From Aporhodopirellula aestuarii (GTDB lineage: Bacteria > Planctomycetota > Planctomycetia > Pirellulales > Pirellulaceae), in assembly GCF_023701485.1 (NCBI RefSeq), contig NZ_JAMQBK010000060.1:186001-250000 (forward strand): a stretch of 64,000 bases of DNA, in the 5' to 3' direction. A program made the position numbers and the translations under genes. This document shows positions 8,499-19,809 of this stretch, one piece after another. How positions within the stretch are numbered: the stretch's first letter is position 1; each line of letters opens with the position of its first letter. Under the pieces are notes generated by a model. It worked only from the letters and a program-made list of their open reading frames with translations, did not search any database and was not told where the DNA came from.

Positions 8499-9824
8499 CT
8501 ACGCGGCGCGGTAGAGGTGTTCTCGGGTGGGAGGCATTCCTGTCAGGCCTTTGGCCGCTCGTTTAACGCCAACGACTTGGAAGATCTTGATTGATCCGGC
8601 GGCGAAGCCTGCTGATCCACCCGCGAGGTAGGCGACCCATAACCGGTATCGTTCTTCGCCGACGAGTTCGATCGCTTTCTCTTTGTTGGCTGACAGGTTT
8701 TTGCACCAGTACTTCAGCGTCAGTGCGTAGTGCTCGCGCCATGACTCGACGTCGTGAACCTCGAAACCGCTGCGTTCCATGAAGTCGGTTGTCATTCCGA
8801 CGGGGGTCAGTTCGGAGCCAGGAAAGATGTATTTGAGAATGAAAGCGCGTTCGGGACGAATCCGTTTGGCGAGTCGTTTAGATGCTTTGGCGCGACTGGC
8901 GATGGCGTGGTTGAGCATGATGCCGCGGTCGCGAAGCATCGAGTTGATTTTGCCAAAGTATTTGGGATAGTTTGCGACGCCGATGTGCTCGGACATCCCG
9001 ATGCTGGAGATCTTGTCGTATTGTCCCTGGTGGTCGGCATAGTCGCAAAGTTCGACGGTGACTTGATCGGACAATCCGAGTTCGTCGATCTTTTGTTTTG
9101 CGTAGTCGTGTTGTGTTTGTGATAGCGTGACGCCATGAGCTTGGACGCCGTAGTGCTTGGCAGCATGACAAATCAGTCCGCCCCACCCGCAGCCGATGTC
9201 GAGCATTTTTTCGCCCGGCTCGAGCCGCAGTTTGCGGCAGATCATATCGAGTTTGTCATGCTGGGCTTGGTCCAGCGAGTTGTTCCAGTCTTTGAAGTAA
9301 GCACAGGTGTAAACCACCTCGGAACCGAGAAAGAGTTTGTAGAACTCGTTGCTGACGTCGTAGTGAAACTGGATATAATCTTTGTTATCTCGCTTGGATT
9401 CGGTACGGCCGACCATGTCGTCACGGAAGGCTTGGTTGAGTTCGCGGTTGTCTGTTTTTGCAAAGAGAAATGGCAACGTCCGCCGGGCCACCATCGTTTT
9501 GCTGATGGTCTTGAGCCGCCTGCGATTGGATCGTTCGGTTTTGAGAGCGGCCGTGAAGTCGATCAGGTCGCCTCCCTCGAAGCTGATGTGGCCGGTCGCA
9601 TAAAGCCGCACGAGCGTTTCTAACGTGGGGCGACGGATCAGCGATCCGATCACGCCCGGGCCGGAAAGTTCGATGGTATATTTCCCGTCGGCCTTCGTGC
9701 CGAGCGGAATCACTTCGCCGTTCCAGAGCCGAACCGAGGTATTAAGGTCTAATGGTTCGGCAATCGATTGAAGGAGTTCCTTGATCGAACTTAACTGAGC
9801 TTCAGCTGAAAATGGGTGTCCCAT
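8499..9824 (-). CDS. Cyclopropane-fatty-acyl-phospholipid synthase-like methyltransferase
   Basis: 441 residues from the ATG at 9824, which is preceded by GGAG nine bases upstream; a TTG at 9842 would add six residues without a ribosome site. The SAM-binding motif I is MLDIGCGWGGL at about residues 207-217, and the family signature FHYDVSNEFYKLFL lies about 50 residues before it, as in bacterial CFA synthases. An N-terminal SCP2-like lipid-binding region is expected and present in length. It would methylenate or methylate unsaturated acyl chains of membrane phospholipids using S-adenosylmethionine. The exact product is not determined. Confidence 0.85.
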   Translation of the reverse strand: MGHPFSAEAQLSSIKELLQSIAEPLDLNTSVRLWNGEVIPLGTKADGKYTIELSGPGVIGSLIRRPTLETLVRLYATGHISFEGGDLIDFTAALKTERSNRRRLKTISKTMVARRTLPFLFAKTDNRELNQAFRDDMVGRTESKRDNKDYIQFHYDVSNEFYKLFLGSEVVYTCAYFKDWNNSLDQAQHDKLDMICRKLRLEPGEKMLDIGCGWGGLICHAAKHYGVQAHGVTLSQTQHDYAKQKIDELGLSDQVTVELCDYADHQGQYDKISSIGMSEHIGVANYPKYFGKINSMLRDRGIMLNHAIASRAKASKRLAKRIRPERAFILKYIFPGSELTPVGMTTDFMERSGFEVHDVESWREHYALTLKYWCKNLSANKEKAIELVGEERYRLWVAYLAGGSAGFAAGSIKIFQVVGVKRAAKGLTGMPPTREHLYRAA

Positions 9825-10218
9825 CCTTGGAATCTCCGGCAAAATTGCGGTGTTGCGGGCCCGGCTCTTGTAACCGACGCACCGGAATGAAACGGTTTCG
9901 TCGCCCTTGATTTGACGACGATAGCAAAAGGGAGCTTTGATCCTTAGGCCAATTCGACGGAAGCATCTTTCGCATTTGCGGTTTCACGGGCGAGTTTCAC
10001 AGGTTCGTCGAGCGTAATTGTCGCTGAGAAGCATCGACGATTCCGCGGGGCGCGTAAATCGATTCGACGTAGCCGAGGTGGAAGATTGAGCCCCGGGCGA
10101 TTCGGCCGCCCCATTTTCTTGGTGGGGTGATAAAGTGGTTTTGTTGAGATTTCCACCGCTTCGTTGGCGTGAATGCTCGCCACGAAAGACAAACACAACC
10201 AGACCATGGAGTAGCCAA
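9825..10218. other. Intergenic stretch with a possible decayed minus-strand gene
   Basis: Two overlapping minus-strand frames each contain a protein-like stretch (RIARGSIFHLGYVESIYAPR around 10036-10100, and LDEPVKLARETANAKD around 9960-10010) but neither alone looks like a whole protein. A frameshift near 10035-10050 would join them. No ribosome site or promoter was recognised apart from the GGAG serving the 10219 gene. Confidence 0.3.
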
Positions 10219-11481
10219 GTGTTGCTAGCTCGGACCGTGACGTTTTGTGCTTTTGCCGCCATTATGCTATTGGGACCGCCTCGCGTTGGTGCGGATGACG
10301 TTTCGCGAGTGCGTCTGAAATCGTCTATCACACAAGTCCAGCCGATGACCGGGATTGTTTTGTGGACGGACAATCCAAAAGTCGACACGAGAGCTGTGCA
10401 GTTGGAGTTTCGCTATTGCGGGTACGACGAAGTCGTCAGGCCCGACGGAGTCTATGACTACTCACTGATTGAGTCGGTACTCGACGCCGCCGCATCCCGG
10501 AACCATCAAGCGGTCTTGCGTTTCTATTTCGTTTATCCGAGCAAAAAGACGACCGTGCCCGATCACATTCGACTACGTTCCGACTATCGCGAAACGATTG
10601 CGAAGAGCGAAGGCAAGACGACGCACTTTTGCGATTGGAGTAACGCGGCACTGAAGCAGTTCACCTTGGAGTTCTACGAGAACTTTGCCTCGCGTTATGA
10701 CCGCGATCCACGGATTGCCTATTTGGAAACAGGGTTCGGATTATGGGCCGAATACCACATCTACGACGGACCGAGAAAACTCGGTGCAACATTTCCAGAT
10801 GAGTCTTTCCAATCAAAGTTTCTAAAACATCTGCAGTCGAGTTTCGAGAACCTTCCTTGGATGATCAGTATTGACGCGTCCGATCCGCGGTACTCGCCGA
10901 TCAAGGATGATGCTGAATTGTTGTCACTGGGGTTTGGTGTCTTTGATGATTCGTTTCTGTGTAAACAACACGCGGAAGAGAACGAGATCGATTGGAAAAT
11001 ATTGAATTCGGATCGCTGGAGAAGAGCACCGGGCGGCGGCGAGTTCAGCTACTACAACAGCCGTGATCAGAAATTCGCGTTGGCTCCGCAAGGTCCCAAC
11101 GGCGTCAGTTTTGAATCGGACGCTCGCAAGTTTCACATCACGTTCATGATTGGAAACGACCAAGTGAAGTTTCAGTCTGAGGAGCGGATCAAGGCGGCCG
11201 GAATGGCGACCGGATACCGGTTGCGTATTACGGAGGCGGTTCGCGTCGGTGATCGTGTTCGATTAGAGGTGACGAACGACGGTGTCGCGCCGCTCTATCG
11301 GGATGCGTATTTTTCGATCGCAGGTAGTCGATCGACGCAAACGTTGAAGGAGCTGTTGCCTGGCGAGTCCATTTCAATCGAGTTGATGGATCCGGATCGG
11401 GTTGCCGAGAATGCACTGACGGTCGAATGTGACCATATTCTTCCGGGCCAGAAAATACAGTTTGCTGCGGACCTGGACTGA
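10219..11481 (+). CDS. Secreted DUF4832-like protein
   Basis: 420 residues from the GTG at 10219, chosen because GGAG sits seven bases upstream and the protein then begins with a signal peptide (TVTFCAFAAIMLLGPPRVGA); an in-frame GTG at 10135 would place 28 charged residues before it. The body resembles DUF4832 proteins, with a TIM-barrel-like half (RYCGYDEVVRPDGVYDY, YLETGFGLWAEYHIYDGP) followed by a beta domain (RLRITEAVRVGDRVRLEVTNDGVAPLYRD). Such proteins resemble glycoside hydrolases, and a role in polysaccharide handling outside the cytoplasm is plausible but unproven. No neighbour shares its strand closely. Confidence 0.65.
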   Translation: MLLARTVTFCAFAAIMLLGPPRVGADDVSRVRLKSSITQVQPMTGIVLWTDNPKVDTRAVQLEFRYCGYDEVVRPDGVYDYSLIESVLDAAASRNHQAVLRFYFVYPSKKTTVPDHIRLRSDYRETIAKSEGKTTHFCDWSNAALKQFTLEFYENFASRYDRDPRIAYLETGFGLWAEYHIYDGPRKLGATFPDESFQSKFLKHLQSSFENLPWMISIDASDPRYSPIKDDAELLSLGFGVFDDSFLCKQHAEENEIDWKILNSDRWRRAPGGGEFSYYNSRDQKFALAPQGPNGVSFESDARKFHITFMIGNDQVKFQSEERIKAAGMATGYRLRITEAVRVGDRVRLEVTNDGVAPLYRDAYFSIAGSRSTQTLKELLPGESISIELMDPDRVAENALTVECDHILPGQKIQFAADLD

Positions 11482-11676
11482 TGCGGATAATGAGACGAGG
11501 CGGTTGCGGCGACGCATGTTTGCGTTGGACCCCAGGAACGAAGGAGTTGAATTCGTTGGCGATGCGCGGCGCCCTACAGGACACGCGGTCGACGGGATAG
11601 ACTGTTTCTGCCTGGGCGACTCGCCCGCCACGTCCCCGCCTTACTCACCCGTTTTCTTCAACAATACGATTGACTT

Positions 11677-12273
11677 ATGGTTCGTACCGCTTCGACGATG
11701 ATGCCGCTGGGCACCGCTGCCCCCGATTTCACGCTTCCCGAAACCGAAGGAGGCACGGTCTCGCTGGCTGATTTCCAGGACAACAAAGCTCTCCTGGTGA
11801 TCTTCATGTGCAATCACTGTCCGTACGTCAAACACGTCGCCGAGCAATTAAAATTGCTGACTGATGAATACATGCAGCACGGGGTAGGTGTTGTCGGAAT
11901 CAACAGCAACGATGTCGAAACGTATCCCCAAGACAATTTCGATGCGATGAAGACAGAGAAAGCGGAGCGGGGTTACGCGTTTCCTTACGCACTCGATGAA
12001 GATCAATCTGTCGCGATCGCCTATGGCGCCGCCTGCACACCGGATTTCTTCTTGTTTGATCGAGACAAGAAACTCACTTACCGCGGTCAACTGGACAGTA
12101 GCCGACCGAGTAACGGTGAAGCCGTGACTGGCATTGATCTGCGTGCCGCGTTAGACGAAACGCTTGCTGGGCGATCGGCAGCGCTCGAGCAAAAGCCTTC
12201 GATCGGTTGCAACATCAAATGGAAAACCGGAAACGAGCCGGGATATTTCGATCCCAAAGGCAGTGGCTACTAG
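11677..12273 (+). CDS. Redoxin / thioredoxin-like protein (AhpC/TSA family)
   Basis: A 198-residue thioredoxin-fold protein. The N-terminal GTAAPDFTLPETEGGTVSLADF and FMCNHCPYVKHV are typical of the AhpC/TSA-Redoxin subfamily with a C-x-x-C active site (C45, C48) and the cis-proline in ACTPDFFLFD. There is no signal peptide, so it should act in the cytoplasm, probably as a thiol reductase or peroxiredoxin-like enzyme. It stands alone, convergent with the HtrA-type protease 28 bases downstream. Confidence 0.85.
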   Translation: MVRTASTMMPLGTAAPDFTLPETEGGTVSLADFQDNKALLVIFMCNHCPYVKHVAEQLKLLTDEYMQHGVGVVGINSNDVETYPQDNFDAMKTEKAERGYAFPYALDEDQSVAIAYGAACTPDFFLFDRDKKLTYRGQLDSSRPSNGEAVTGIDLRAALDETLAGRSAALEQKPSIGCNIKWKTGNEPGYFDPKGSGY

Positions 12274-12301
12274 TCCTTGAGGCTAGTGGTCCTTTGGGTA
12301 A

Positions 12302-13654
<1,353 letters not shown>

Positions 13655-14086
13655 CGCGACCCTTTCCATCAAATATTGACCCCGACTCTCTGATGGAGCC
13701 CGGACGCCAGATTGTAGGCATCGACTAGGCCGGCGGGCCAGCTTTGAGAATCGGAGCCGCTGAGTCACGACTGCGAAAACCCGCCCAATCGGACCCCGGA
13801 AAGGCGACGGTTGTTCCGATTGTGCGTCAGTTGTCAGTAATTTCTGTTGTTCCGATTGGGATGCATATTTATCCTCTACTAGTTAATCTAGGCGGTTCGG
13901 TCCGTCCTTGGGTTTCTGTCGGGGGATTTCACGTTCGCTATGTGGATCTGCGATGGTGCTCATTCGTGCATTATTTTTGACTTGGAAAATCGGTGACGTG
14001 TCGGTGAATTCGAGGGGACGATTTGGATCCTTCGTCGGTAACCCACGGAACATTCGCAACGGGAACTATTGGACTCATTTCTTATC
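13655..14086. other. Intergenic region upstream of the giant surface protein
   Basis: No gene is supported. It holds the 13-bp direct repeat listed separately and a short AT-rich island (about 13861-13890), which would suit promoter function for the large gene at 14087, but no clear -35/-10 pair was identified. Confidence 0.4.
13810..13858. repeat. 13-bp direct repeat GTTGTTCCGATTG
   Basis: Exact copies at 13810-13822 and 13846-13858, offset 36 bases, in the gap between the divergent protease and surface-protein genes. The spacing is between three and four helical turns, so an operator pair is possible; chance cannot be excluded. Confidence 0.35.
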
Positions 14087-17000
14087 ATGAAACGCTTCAA
14101 ATCGAATTCTCTCCGAGATTGGTGGGTTGGTGATCGCACGACGCAAAACGCTGCACTGTCATCAACCTCTCAGCGTCGTCGCAACCTCGCTCGCGCGCTC
14201 GGTCGAACAAATCGTCCACATGGAGAGAAGCGCCGAGTTCAAGTCGAAAAGCTCGAAGCTCGCAATCTGTTGGCCGTGGTCAGTGGCGATGTCTACGTCG
14301 ATGCGAATCAAGACGGTTTGCGGCAGGACGACGAGGTCGGTGCGGCGGACGTTCGCGTCTACTTGGACCAAAACGCCAATGGTCAGTTGGATGACGGAGA
14401 GGTTAGTACGCGCACCGACGGCGATGGGTTGTATTCGTTCCCGACCGTCGTATCTGGAACTTATGAGGTTCGCCTCGAACCACCACCAGGTTTCGTCCAA
14501 ACGGCCCCCGCCCTCACGTTCGGATGGAACGATACCGTCGTTGAGGACCGCAACGGAGAATTCTACCGCGCCGCGCAGTTGTTTCAGGTGGATTCGGAAG
14601 GCAAGATTGACACGATTGGGCAACCCACTCGCAGCCGCATGGATGGGCTCGTTAGGGTTAGAGATGACTCGTTGATCGGCGTCGACACCCGAACCAACGA
14701 AGTGTTTCAGGTGAATCCGTACACGGGAGAACGGATCCGCATTGCAGAATCAAACCTAGATATCATAGGCGGTTTAGCATACGACCGGGTCGGCAACACG
14801 GTTTACACGTTAGTTCGCGATGACGCCGGAAGCTCGACCCGCACGCTTGCGCGTCTTGACATCAACACGGGTCAAGCCACGCTCATCGGTGGCGGGTACG
14901 CGGGACTCAACACCGTGTCGGACCTGCTGTTCGATTCTAAGACACGACGGGTGATCGGTTTCGACAACAAGGACGACGAGTTCTTTGCATTCGATCTCAA
15001 CGGTGCCGGTCGAACGTTGGCACGTTCCGTCACGACGGAGGTTGACCCGGATACCGGCCAAACGATTCGAACCGGTGAGATCGATTCTGATTCGATGGCA
15101 CTCGCGACCGCCGAACAACTTGTCGGAGTACTACCCGACGGGCCTGTTGCGACGTCGACATACGTTTGGATGTTTGACGCCGATGACAACGGCCGTACGT
15201 CTACGTTGCTCGTCGAAATTCCCGACGCGGTACCAAACATTGTCGAAACCGCGATCGTGATGAGCTCGATCAATGTCAGTGAACCGGTCCGGCCGGTGGC
15301 TCTGACACGAAGTGCGGTTGGCAACAATCCGCGAAGTGTCACGTTGACTCGGTTTGAATCGCTGAGTAGCATCGACTTTGGGATTGCACCCGATGTGATC
15401 GGGTTTCGACTCACGCCAAGCAATCCCGTGACCGGGCCCGGCGCGTTGAGCCAGTCCGGCGTGACGGTGGTCGGTGGCGCGATCGGTTCCGACTTTGTGG
15501 AACTGACGCTGAACCGACAACCCGCATCGGATGTTATTTTAGATCTGAATCTGTCGGGCAGTCTCGGCGGTGATCCTGGTGCGGTGTTGGATGTCAGTCG
15601 TTTCACCTTCACCCCTGACGATTGGCATGTGCCCCGACGCGTTATGCTGTCACCGGACCCCAGTAATCCGGTTGCGGTTATTACACCGAGTGTTTTGACC
15701 GCGTCGGTCGACGTGGCGAACTCAGACGCCGCTTGGCAAAACCTCGCAGATCAGACGTTGCCGGTGCGTACGCTGCCGGAAATCGATCCCGATCAATTCA
15801 CCACACCGGTGATTAGCGAAATTTTGGTGGATGGATATTTGTCGTCGGCCGTCAGCCAAACGACGGACCAGTACATCGAGTTGCGCGGACAGCCAAATGA
15901 AGTGTTGCCCGCCGGTACTTACTTCGTGGTTATCGAAGAAGGATCGAGCCGGGTCGGTGAAGTTAACACCGTGATTGATTTGAGTGGTCAGTCGTTCGGC
16001 CAGAATGGTTTCCTCGTGCTCTTGCAAGCCGGTCATTCCCACAATGTCGCATTCGGTGCGAATGTTTTGGAGAGTGATCAGTCGGGATTCAATGGGTTGC
16101 CCGGTGGGATTTTCACGAGTTCTCAGTCTGACGGATCGCTAGATACTTTCTTTAGCGACGCGAGTTATTTCCTGATTCAATCTGACACCGCTCCGGTGGT
16201 GGGCGACGATATTGATACCAATAATGACGGGTTCATTGATTCGACCAGCTCGGCGGCTAATTGGGACACCTACGATGCCGTCGGCATGCACTACTTCAGC
16301 TTCTTCGATGCTTCGTTTGCACCGATTGTTTTTGTGGAAACATTTAGCAATCACCACCCTGTCGTCACGCAAAACAGTCGCGGACAAACGATCGTTTCCA
16401 CCGACGGGTACGGGTATGTGGGCCGTATCGGGGATTCGATCGGCAGCGACTATGAAGATTGGGTTTTTGGAACGATTCAAAAAGTAGCACCCGGTTTTTG
16501 GGGTGGCGAAAGTGATCCGGCGGGTCTCCTTGAATTCCATGACGAAGAGATCTCTTATCCGGCGTTGTTCGACCACGCTCTCGATCATATTGGTGAGAGC
16601 AACTTCGTTGGCGGCGTGCGCGGCCAGATTACGCTCCTGCCGTCGGCGGGCGATATTCTCAACGGCATTCCCGCCGATACACGCTTGCCTGCCGAAGGGG
16701 TGACTGTGTTCGTTGACACCAATGGAAATGGCGTGCGAGATGACCTCGTGAAGGTTCTCGAACCGAATGATGTCGTGCAGCCGTTTGATGGTGCGAATCC
16801 TTTGGCGACGGACAGTGATTACCCGCTGACGCAGGAATTTGATGGTGTCACGATCTCGTGGGACCGCGCCTCGGGTGTCTTTGTGACGGACGATATCGTT
16901 GCGGCTCGCCAACGCGTCAGTAGTCAAGTCGTCGGTAACCGCATCTTCGCAGCGGGGCCGTTCGACACGTTCTTTAGTTCGTCAGACACGTTGCGTTTCG

Positions 17001-19807
17001 ATTTCTTTCAACCGATTCGCTCAGCCTCGATCGATGTTATCAACTGGTCCTCGAGTGAGTTTTCGACCGTTTTCGGTCGGATCGATGCATATAACGCGAA
17101 GGGAGAGTTGGTTGCCTCATCGCGGAGTTCGGGGGTTACCGGCACACGACGCAGCACCGTAACCGTGTCCGCACCGGGTGAACAGATCGTGCGTTTGCAG
17201 GCCTACGGTGACAACGCAAGCGTGAGTTTTGATACGTTGCGTTACGTCCAACCGGAAGCGGCGGCGGTTACAGATGAAAACGGAATCTTTGAGATCAGCG
17301 GATTGTTCCCTGGCAGTTACGAGCTCGCCGTTTCGGGGACGGTCGAAGTATCGAATTTGATCACGGAGGCGACTATTCCGTTTGATATTTCGAAGTACGA
17401 CAACTACTTCTTTGAAAGCGAGTTCCGTCCAAACACCATTCCGACCATGCCCAGCGGCGCCGATGTGATCTTTACCATCGATGAAAACCCACCAATCGGA
17501 AGTGTGATTGCGAAGGTAGACGCGTTCGACGCGGATAACGCCGGGTTGTCATACGAGTTTATCGGCGGCGACAGCACCGGACTCGAACTCGTGACGCTGC
17601 CTGATTTTACTGCGGAAATCCGCGTCGGCGAAGGAGCAGACCTGAACTTCGAGGCCGATACTGAACGCGTCCTGAGGGTGCGTGCGACCGATTCGTATGG
17701 CGCGAGTGTGACGGCACGCATCACGCTGCAGCTGCGGGACATCAACGAAGCCCCTGTTGTTCCTCCCAACGAATTTGCCGTCCCCGAAGGGGCGATCGCC
17801 GGCCCAGTAACGGGCACCGTAATCGGTCGGATCGATGCCGTCGATCCGGATGCCGGTTCGAGTCAGCAGTTGACCTATACGATTATTCCGAGCACGCCAG
17901 AAAACCCGTTCGAACGAGATGCATCGCCCTTCTTCTCAGTGAATGAAACCACCGGGGTCGTGCGATTGATCGCTCCACTGGACTTTGAAACGACCGACTT
18001 CCTCGTTCTCCGGGTGCAAGTCAACGACAATAATTCGACTCCTGGGCAAACGCCTGGTATTGCGATCGTCGAAAAAATTATCCGTATCTCTGATGAGAAC
18101 GATGCCCCTCAAATCGTTACCAAGTCTTTCGACGTCGCCGAATCAGCAACGGGTGAATTGTTTACTCTCGAGGTGAGCGATCCCGATGAAGGTCAGAGTC
18201 ATCGTTTCGAACTTATTGAACCGAATGCGTTCTTGCAATTGAGTCCCGCCGGCGTCGTTTCTTTAAAGCCGGGTAAGAAGCTCGATTTTGAAACGCTTCC
18301 GCTGATCCAGTTGATGGTTTCGGTCAGCGACAACGGAAGCCCCGTGATGGCGACGCGAGCAGTCATTCGTGTTAACGTTCAAGACGTCAATGAACCGGCG
18401 GTGTTGTCGCGAAATGACAACCGGAACAGCCCCGCGAGCGAAAATCAGCCAGGACTGCTGATCGCAACTTTGAGTTTAGTGGATCCCGAAGGATCCGATA
18501 GCGATTATTCGTTCGGCTCCGTGTCTGGGCAGCACGCGGAACTCTTTGATTTCTCACCGGCGACTGGTGAACTGCGGCTCGCCGAGGGCGTGACCCTTGA
18601 TTATGAGGCGGCGGAGTTCCATGATTTGAGTTTCGAAATCATTGACAACACCGGTCAGTTGGCGACCTCAACTCAAACATTCCGTGTGTACGTCAACAAT
18701 GTCAACGAACCTGCCTTCGTGATTACTGACCGTATCTTTGTGTCCGAAGTACCGCGTCCGGGCGATCGAGTTGGAAGGATTCGTGTCGGCGATCCTGATG
18801 TCGGGATCCCAGGCACGCAACTTTCGATCGAATTGGTTGGCGGGACGGCGCAGGCATTCTTTGAATTTGAGTCTGCCGCGAACAGCCCCGGTAAACCTCT
18901 TTCTGCCATCGATCCGTTTACCCTCAAAGTACGTGGTGACTTCGATCTCGCTGCGTTCCGTGCGATCGATCCCGCCAACGTGACGCTGCAGGTGAGGGTC
19001 TCCGATGGCAATAGTTCGACCATCGAACCGATCAATGTGAAAGTGGAACTTAACGAAGTCAACGAGCCACCAGTGCTCGACACGAATGTGCTCTCGTCGG
19101 TCTTCGCTAACAAACGCATCACGATCGGTTCCAAGTTTGAGTTGCAGATCCCTGATAACATCGCGACTGATCCCGAAGGCGAAAACTTTCTCCTGCGAGT
19201 CGGAAAAAGAGTCCGAGACGCCAGCGGCAATTTCGTGCTGGACGAAGACCAGAAAGTGAAATTGGAATTGCCGGCTTGGCTCACCTTTGATCCCGAGACA
19301 CGAACGTTGGTCGGACGTCCGGGGGCAGAGGTCAAACAAGAGAACCTGGAATTGACCATTCGGGCTCTCGAATTTGGTCCGTTTCGATTGTCGAACGACT
19401 ATGACTTCCAACTTGAGGTGTCCGCCTTATCAAACCCGAGGGACGCGCACGACGTCAATGACGACGGCGTGACCAGTGCGGTCGACGCCTTGAGAATCAT
19501 AAACTTCCTCATCGAAAACGGCGGCCAGACCGCGTCGTCGTCAAGGCTTACCGATTCGCTCGTGTATCTCGATGTTTCGGGGGATGGAATTGTCACTTCA
19601 CTCGATGCGCTCCAAGTGATTAACAAGCTGAACCGTTCATCTCGTTCGGCATCCTCGGCGGCCAGCAATGCGTCGGGTGAATCTGTGGAGCAGGCTGAAT
19701 TGGCGGTTGCGAGCCTCGTTGACGATCAGGGGACATGGTCGACGGAGGATCAGCGTCGTCGTGAAAACGCGGTCGATCAAGTTTTGGGTGAGTCGAGCTT
19801 ATTTTAA
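14087..19807 (+). CDS. Giant secreted protein: LEPR-XLL, SdrD-B, cadherin and dockerin-like repeats
   Basis: 1,906 residues from the ATG at 14087 (a TTG 18 bases earlier is possible). The N-terminus is basic and carries VEKLEARNLLAVVSGDVY near residue 50-65, a variant of the planctomycete LEPR-XLL export/anchoring motif. Next is an SdrD B-like repeat (DVYVDANQDGLRQDDEVG ... DQNANGQLDDGEV), a propeller-like stretch, a second SdrD-B-like element (VFVDTNGNGVRDD), then about five cadherin-type repeats ending in calcium motifs such as DINEAP, DENDAP, DVNEPA, NNVNEP and NEVNEPP. The C-terminus has a pair of dockerin/EF-hand-like loops (DVNDDGVTSAVDALRI, DVSGDGIVTSLDALQV). A calcium-dependent surface or matrix protein is the inference. 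Confidence 0.85.
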   Translation: MKRFKSNSLRDWWVGDRTTQNAALSSTSQRRRNLARALGRTNRPHGEKRRVQVEKLEARNLLAVVSGDVYVDANQDGLRQDDEVGAADVRVYLDQNANGQLDDGEVSTRTDGDGLYSFPTVVSGTYEVRLEPPPGFVQTAPALTFGWNDTVVEDRNGEFYRAAQLFQVDSEGKIDTIGQPTRSRMDGLVRVRDDSLIGVDTRTNEVFQVNPYTGERIRIAESNLDIIGGLAYDRVGNTVYTLVRDDAGSSTRTLARLDINTGQATLIGGGYAGLNTVSDLLFDSKTRRVIGFDNKDDEFFAFDLNGAGRTLARSVTTEVDPDTGQTIRTGEIDSDSMALATAEQLVGVLPDGPVATSTYVWMFDADDNGRTSTLLVEIPDAVPNIVETAIVMSSINVSEPVRPVALTRSAVGNNPRSVTLTRFESLSSIDFGIAPDVIGFRLTPSNPVTGPGALSQSGVTVVGGAIGSDFVELTLNRQPASDVILDLNLSGSLGGDPGAVLDVSRFTFTPDDWHVPRRVMLSPDPSNPVAVITPSVLTASVDVANSDAAWQNLADQTLPVRTLPEIDPDQFTTPVISEILVDGYLSSAVSQTTDQYIELRGQPNEVLPAGTYFVVIEEGSSRVGEVNTVIDLSGQSFGQNGFLVLLQAGHSHNVAFGANVLESDQSGFNGLPGGIFTSSQSDGSLDTFFSDASYFLIQSDTAPVVGDDIDTNNDGFIDSTSSAANWDTYDAVGMHYFSFFDASFAPIVFVETFSNHHPVVTQNSRGQTIVSTDGYGYVGRIGDSIGSDYEDWVFGTIQKVAPGFWGGESDPAGLLEFHDEEISYPALFDHALDHIGESNFVGGVRGQITLLPSAGDILNGIPADTRLPAEGVTVFVDTNGNGVRDDLVKVLEPNDVVQPFDGANPLATDSDYPLTQEFDGVTISWDRASGVFVTDDIVAARQRVSSQVVGNRIFAAGPFDTFFSSSDTLRFDFFQPIRSASIDVINWSSSEFSTVFGRIDAYNAKGELVASSRSSGVTGTRRSTVTVSAPGEQIVRLQAYGDNASVSFDTLRYVQPEAAAVTDENGIFEISGLFPGSYELAVSGTVEVSNLITEATIPFDISKYDNYFFESEFRPNTIPTMPSGADVIFTIDENPPIGSVIAKVDAFDADNAGLSYEFIGGDSTGLELVTLPDFTAEIRVGEGADLNFEADTERVLRVRATDSYGASVTARITLQLRDINEAPVVPPNEFAVPEGAIAGPVTGTVIGRIDAVDPDAGSSQQLTYTIIPSTPENPFERDASPFFSVNETTGVVRLIAPLDFETTDFLVLRVQVNDNNSTPGQTPGIAIVEKIIRISDENDAPQIVTKSFDVAESATGELFTLEVSDPDEGQSHRFELIEPNAFLQLSPAGVVSLKPGKKLDFETLPLIQLMVSVSDNGSPVMATRAVIRVNVQDVNEPAVLSRNDNRNSPASENQPGLLIATLSLVDPEGSDSDYSFGSVSGQHAELFDFSPATGELRLAEGVTLDYEAAEFHDLSFEIIDNTGQLATSTQTFRVYVNNVNEPAFVITDRIFVSEVPRPGDRVGRIRVGDPDVGIPGTQLSIELVGGTAQAFFEFESAANSPGKPLSAIDPFTLKVRGDFDLAAFRAIDPANVTLQVRVSDGNSSTIEPINVKVELNEVNEPPVLDTNVLSSVFANKRITIGSKFELQIPDNIATDPEGENFLLRVGKRVRDASGNFVLDEDQKVKLELPAWLTFDPETRTLVGRPGAEVKQENLELTIRALEFGPFRLSNDYDFQLEVSALSNPRDAHDVNDDGVTSAVDALRIINFLIENGGQTASSSRLTDSLVYLDVSGDGIVTSLDALQVINKLNRSSRSASSAASNASGESVEQAELAVASLVDDQGTWSTEDQRRRENAVDQVLGESSLF

Positions 19808-19809
19808 GG

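Noticed and set aside
12256-12296. ACTAG / CTAGT hairpin between redoxin and protease genes
   Set aside because: Only five base pairs with no T-run; too weak to call a terminator.
16139-16927. 262-residue minus-strand frame
   Set aside because: Lies wholly inside the giant surface-protein gene, whose domains are clear; the antisense peptide has no family features.
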